A DNA stretch of 64,000 nucleotides. Origin: Zeus faber (taxonomy: Eukaryota; Chordata; Actinopteri; Zeiformes; Zeidae). Both the position numbers and the translations under genes were made by a program. Positions 60,865 to 64,000 of the stretch are shown piece after piece; within the stretch, counting starts at the first letter, position 1, and every line of letters begins with the position of its first letter. The stretch covers positions 27,006,033 through 27,070,032 of the forward strand of contig OY482851.1 of NCBI GenBank assembly GCA_960531495.1. The letters are read 5' to 3'. The notes beneath the pieces are model-generated. The model worked only from the letters and a program-made list of their open reading frames with translations. It made no database searches and was not told where the DNA came from.

Positions 60865-62650
60865 TATCACAGGTGTTGGAGAATGAGGGGGAAAAAGGGG
60901 AGAGAACAAAAGACAATATTGGAACAGAGGAAGGGCAAATAGGACGTTGGGGGACAAATTGAGAGAGGCGGGGGAGAGGAGGTATCATAGTTGAAGGGGG
61001 ATCAAACATGGTGTTGGGATGTTATCAGCGGGATCTATTTGCCACAGTGGTGGAGGAAAGCATCAAGACAGCCATCCCCCGCTACACTAAATTAAAGGTG
61101 ACCCACATGCAGGAGCGTTTTATTATTTTCTTTTTTTTTTACCGACTACGGTGCCACAGTTCATTACACAACAATAACCACTGTGTTTACGCCTATTATT
61201 GTGTAATTAAGAAGGACATACTGCTCGCACCAGCGAGCGGATACAAACTCTGGGAGAGAACAACAAAATAATTGTTGACACTATCCTATCTAATTGCAGT
61301 TAATCTGTGGAAAAACTAGCGACGCATCAATTTATGTGGAGAGGATGCAAAGTGTGCCTGTCCGCCTAAAGTCACCACCAGGTCATGTTAATTCCTTCAG
61401 GTCCCTAAAAAGCACCCGGGATGAATACATCTCAAATGATCAACCATCAACCCTCATTCGTATCTAAACCAACTCATGGAACGAGAAAGTTGGACCATAT
61501 GTTTATTTTTTATTTTTTTTACAGCAATTACCATAAGCGATGGTTTAGGCCTTGTAATTACTGCCCGGATTGTGCTGCAAAGGGAGGAAAATGGTAAAAG
61601 AAAAAGGCATTTTTAGAAAGGTAGGCTAGGTGCTGTTTTGTGAATAAGACAGGAAAACCCAGCAAACCGGGGTGTAGAAGAGCGCACAGGAGCCAAGGCT
61701 CTAACATCTTATCAGACTCTTTCCAACACACTGATTACGCTGCCGACCCGGAGCCTCCTTTCATTTCTGCATTTAAACTAAAGCAAATAAATGAATTCCT
61801 CGCACGGTTTTCAAATGGAGGTTTCGGCATGCTAAGGTTCAGTGATTGGATTCAAAGGGATTTTTTTTCTTTCCTTTTGCAATGATGACATTTCTCTTTC
61901 AAAGCAACGTTCAAAAGAAATACGCCTGCATTACATTGTTTACATAATGGCCTGTTGCATGGTTTCTACGTGCATAGGTTCTAAAAATATCCATAATGTA
62001 TTGTGATAGACTGCAGTTCTTTGTTGGACATTGCCATTCTATATCTAAAATACTGTATATAATATGCAGTCAGTCAAATTCTTTCATTGTTTCCTGCTCT
62101 TTGTAAACATCACTATCGTAAGAATCAATTATTTCCCAGTAGCTATGGATGTGTCATTGTAAAATAGAATGTGCTACTGCATTAGAAGTCTTTTTTTAAA
62201 TATCCCCATTTTAAATATTCTTATATTTTTCTTGAGACATTCTTACCTTTTTAGGCGACTGAGCGGTAATGTGATAATTGCACGACATGGCAGGCAACAC
62301 TGTACAGATGTGGTGTGCGTGAGCTAAACATGAGCTGCCACGTCCTGTTTCCTCCTCGACCAGAATCATCCTCATCAGACGAGACCTCACCAGGTCCTCA
62401 CAAACCCCCCTCCTGGCTGAACCAATTCTCTATGTACTCAGCATCCATCCTATAGATTCACGTCACGCCATATCTGTCATAGAGGGGATCATCAGCTGGC
62501 GGGAAAAGGAAGAAAGAGTTCAGTTGGAAACAAAATTTCCCACTGAAATTCCCTACCTCTGCCACCTCACCCCAACCCCCCTGTGGATCCTGCCGTCAAA
62601 ATCTGATGAAATTAGTGGAGGCGAGACTGAAAGATGAATGTAACTCCAGC
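60865..62650. other. Noncoding sequence, possible conserved element
   Basis: Unique. 61525-61780 (GCAATTACCATAAGCG, TTGTAATTACTGCC) looks like conserved noncoding DNA. No gene seen. Confidence 0.45.
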
Positions 62651-63272
62651 GTACCTCTCTGTTAGAGTACCTCTGTGTTAGTGTACCTCTCTGTTAGAGT
62701 ACCTCTGTGTTAGCGTACCACTCTGTTAGGGTAGCCCTGTGTTAGAGTACCTCTCTGTTAGGGTACCTCTGTGTTAGCGTACCACTCTGTTAGGGTACCT
62801 CTGTGTTAGCGTGCCACTCTGTTAGGGTACCTCTGTGTTAGCGTGCCACTCTGTTAGGGTACCTCTGTGTTAGCGTGCCACTCTGTTAGGGTACCTCTGT
62901 GTTAGCGTGCCACTCTGTTAGGGTACCTCTGTGTTAGCGTACCACTCTGTTAGGGTACCTCTGTGTTAGCGTGCCACTCTGTTAGGGTAGCCCTGTGTTA
63001 GTGTACCTCTCTGTTAGGGTACCTCTGTGTTAGCATACCACTCTGTTGGGGTACCTCTGTGTTAGCATACCACTGTAAGGGTACCTCTGTGTTGGCTTAC
63101 CTCTCTGTTAGGGTACCTCTGTGTTAGCATGCCACTCTGTTAGGGTACCTCTAGGTTAGCATACCTCTCTGTTAGGGTACCTCTGTGTTAGCATACCCCT
63201 CTGTTGGGGTACCTCTGTATTAGTGTACCACTCCGTTAGAGTACCTCTGTGTTAGTGAACCTCTGTTAAGGC
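62651..63272 (+). repeat. Minisatellite: 16-bp monomers in a 32-bp dimer, about 19 copies
   Basis: Two related 16-mers alternate: A = CTCTGTTAGGGTACCT and B = CTGTGTTAGCGTGCCA. Together they form a 32-bp higher-order unit repeated about 19 times. The middle copies are nearly identical and the outer copies diverge (TAGCCCTG, TTGGGG, GCATACC variants). Most A monomers contain GGTACC. No ORF. Confidence 0.96.
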
Positions 63273-63347
63273 ACACAGCTCTTCCAGGAAAAGGGGGATT
63301 ATAGCCAGATCAACAGAAATGTTAATGGATACAAGACTAATAGGTAC

Positions 63348-63401
63348 TTCTTTCTTTCTTTCTTTCGCTGTCTTTCTGTCTGTCTGTCTGTCTGTCTGTC
63401 T
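63348..63401 (+). repeat. (TTTC)n and (CTGT)n compound microsatellite
   Basis: About five TTTC units, a short spacer, then about seven CTGT units. Confidence 0.95.
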
Positions 63402-64000
63402 TATGAACTCAACATAATATACAACACAGTATAGACAGGAAAGTAAAAAGATCATTGCAAAGAATGCAATTCTATGAAATTGACAAATTGACTGCATCAC
63501 ACTTGGCGCCCGAGGGGTTAGAAAATTTGTTATAGAATGGAAAACATTACAATACTCTTGAGGAAAGAAAAGTCTTGTATTTTTGTATGTTTGCCTTTTA
63601 AATGCATACTATAACCAGTCATATGGAAATGATTTACCGTAGACTTAACGTTTATTCTGTTGAAGTTTAGCATTTCTGTGAAAACTTGTTACTGATAACA
63701 AAATAACCTTCCCAAATGAAAACCCCCCCAGAAACCTTTGCACTGTGGCCGCTCTGAACTCCACTCTTTCGTCCGGGAGAATGAACTCAAACACCCCCAT
63801 CAATTTACTCTTCCAACTGCCCCTCAGTTCTTCACGCTCTTTTTTTAATTACTTTGTGATGGCAGGAAATCTTTCTCCCCTTGTTTCCCCCCGGATGCTT
63901 TTGAGTCACTTTCCCTCTACTTTCCTCTTGAGGAGCGGTGATTCTAATGGGAGCGTTTAATCGAAGGTGGCGTCCACCAAGGTCAGCTCTCTCGGATGAG
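63402..64000. other. Noncoding sequence to the right edge
   Basis: No gene recognised. Confidence 0.5.

Noticed and set aside
62651..63272. CRISPR-like array
   Set aside because: Units are contiguous 16/32-bp monomers with no unique spacers, in a vertebrate genome; it is a minisatellite.

Overview
The window looks like teleost fish nuclear DNA, gene-poor and rich in repeats. The evidence is several families of Tc1/mariner transposons typical of fish, an L2-clade LINE with the usual fish tail (a block close to GTAAGTCGCTTTGGATAAAA), tRNA-derived SINEs, hAT and TTAA-flanked non-autonomous elements, and many long (TG)n, (TA)n and (TC)n microsatellites. There is nothing prokaryotic: no operons, ribosome binding sites or CRISPR. 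I cannot name the species or chromosome.

No host protein-coding gene can be called with confidence. The only intact coding region is a 340-codon Tc1-type transposase at 47538-48560. It lies in a complete element (47172-48778) with about 200-bp IR/DR ends, a TA duplication and a DD34E triad at D153/D244/E279. Every other recognisable coding region is a broken mobile-element gene: Tc1 pseudogenes at 1046-2053, 32682-33686 and 51637-52340, and a 5'-truncated L2 reverse transcriptase at 57293-58394. A CpG-rich block at 2465-3200 with a possible splice donor near 2825 could be a promoter and untranslated first exon. One small splice-flanked open stretch lies at 38822-38906. Both are weak.

Layout. 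1-2.2 kb: minisatellite, (TA)n and a Tc1 element nested in an AT-rich inverted repeat. 2.4-3.5 kb: CpG-rich block and (TTG)n. 7.0-7.7 kb: a hAT MITE inserted exactly at the end of a TTAA MITE. 9.1-9.4 kb: first copy of a four-copy dispersed repeat (others near 34.6, 55.0 and 60.1 kb). 10-31 kb: mostly single-copy noncoding DNA with homeobox-like AT motifs, plausibly intron or gene desert. 31.4-34.0 kb: a TTAA element carrying a LINE tail, a perfect 21-bp hairpin and a truncated Tc1. 34-47 kb: mostly unique DNA with a SINE and an LTR-like stretch. 47.2-48.8 kb: intact Tc1. 51.4-52.4 kb: degenerate Tc1 inside (TA)n. 55.0-56.1 kb: triple-nested repeat. 57.3-58.6 kb: L2 LINE. 60.7-60.9 kb: SINE. 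62.65-63.27 kb: minisatellite of 16-bp monomers arranged as 32-bp dimers.

The story of the window is layered transposition: several insertions can be ordered from target-site duplications readable in the sequence. I found no convincing new multi-gene system. The best leads are the intact, possibly young Tc1 copy, the unnamed four-copy repeat with a terminal hairpin, the long perfect hairpins, and the alternating minisatellite. No database search was run, so family assignments rest on recognised motifs and memory.
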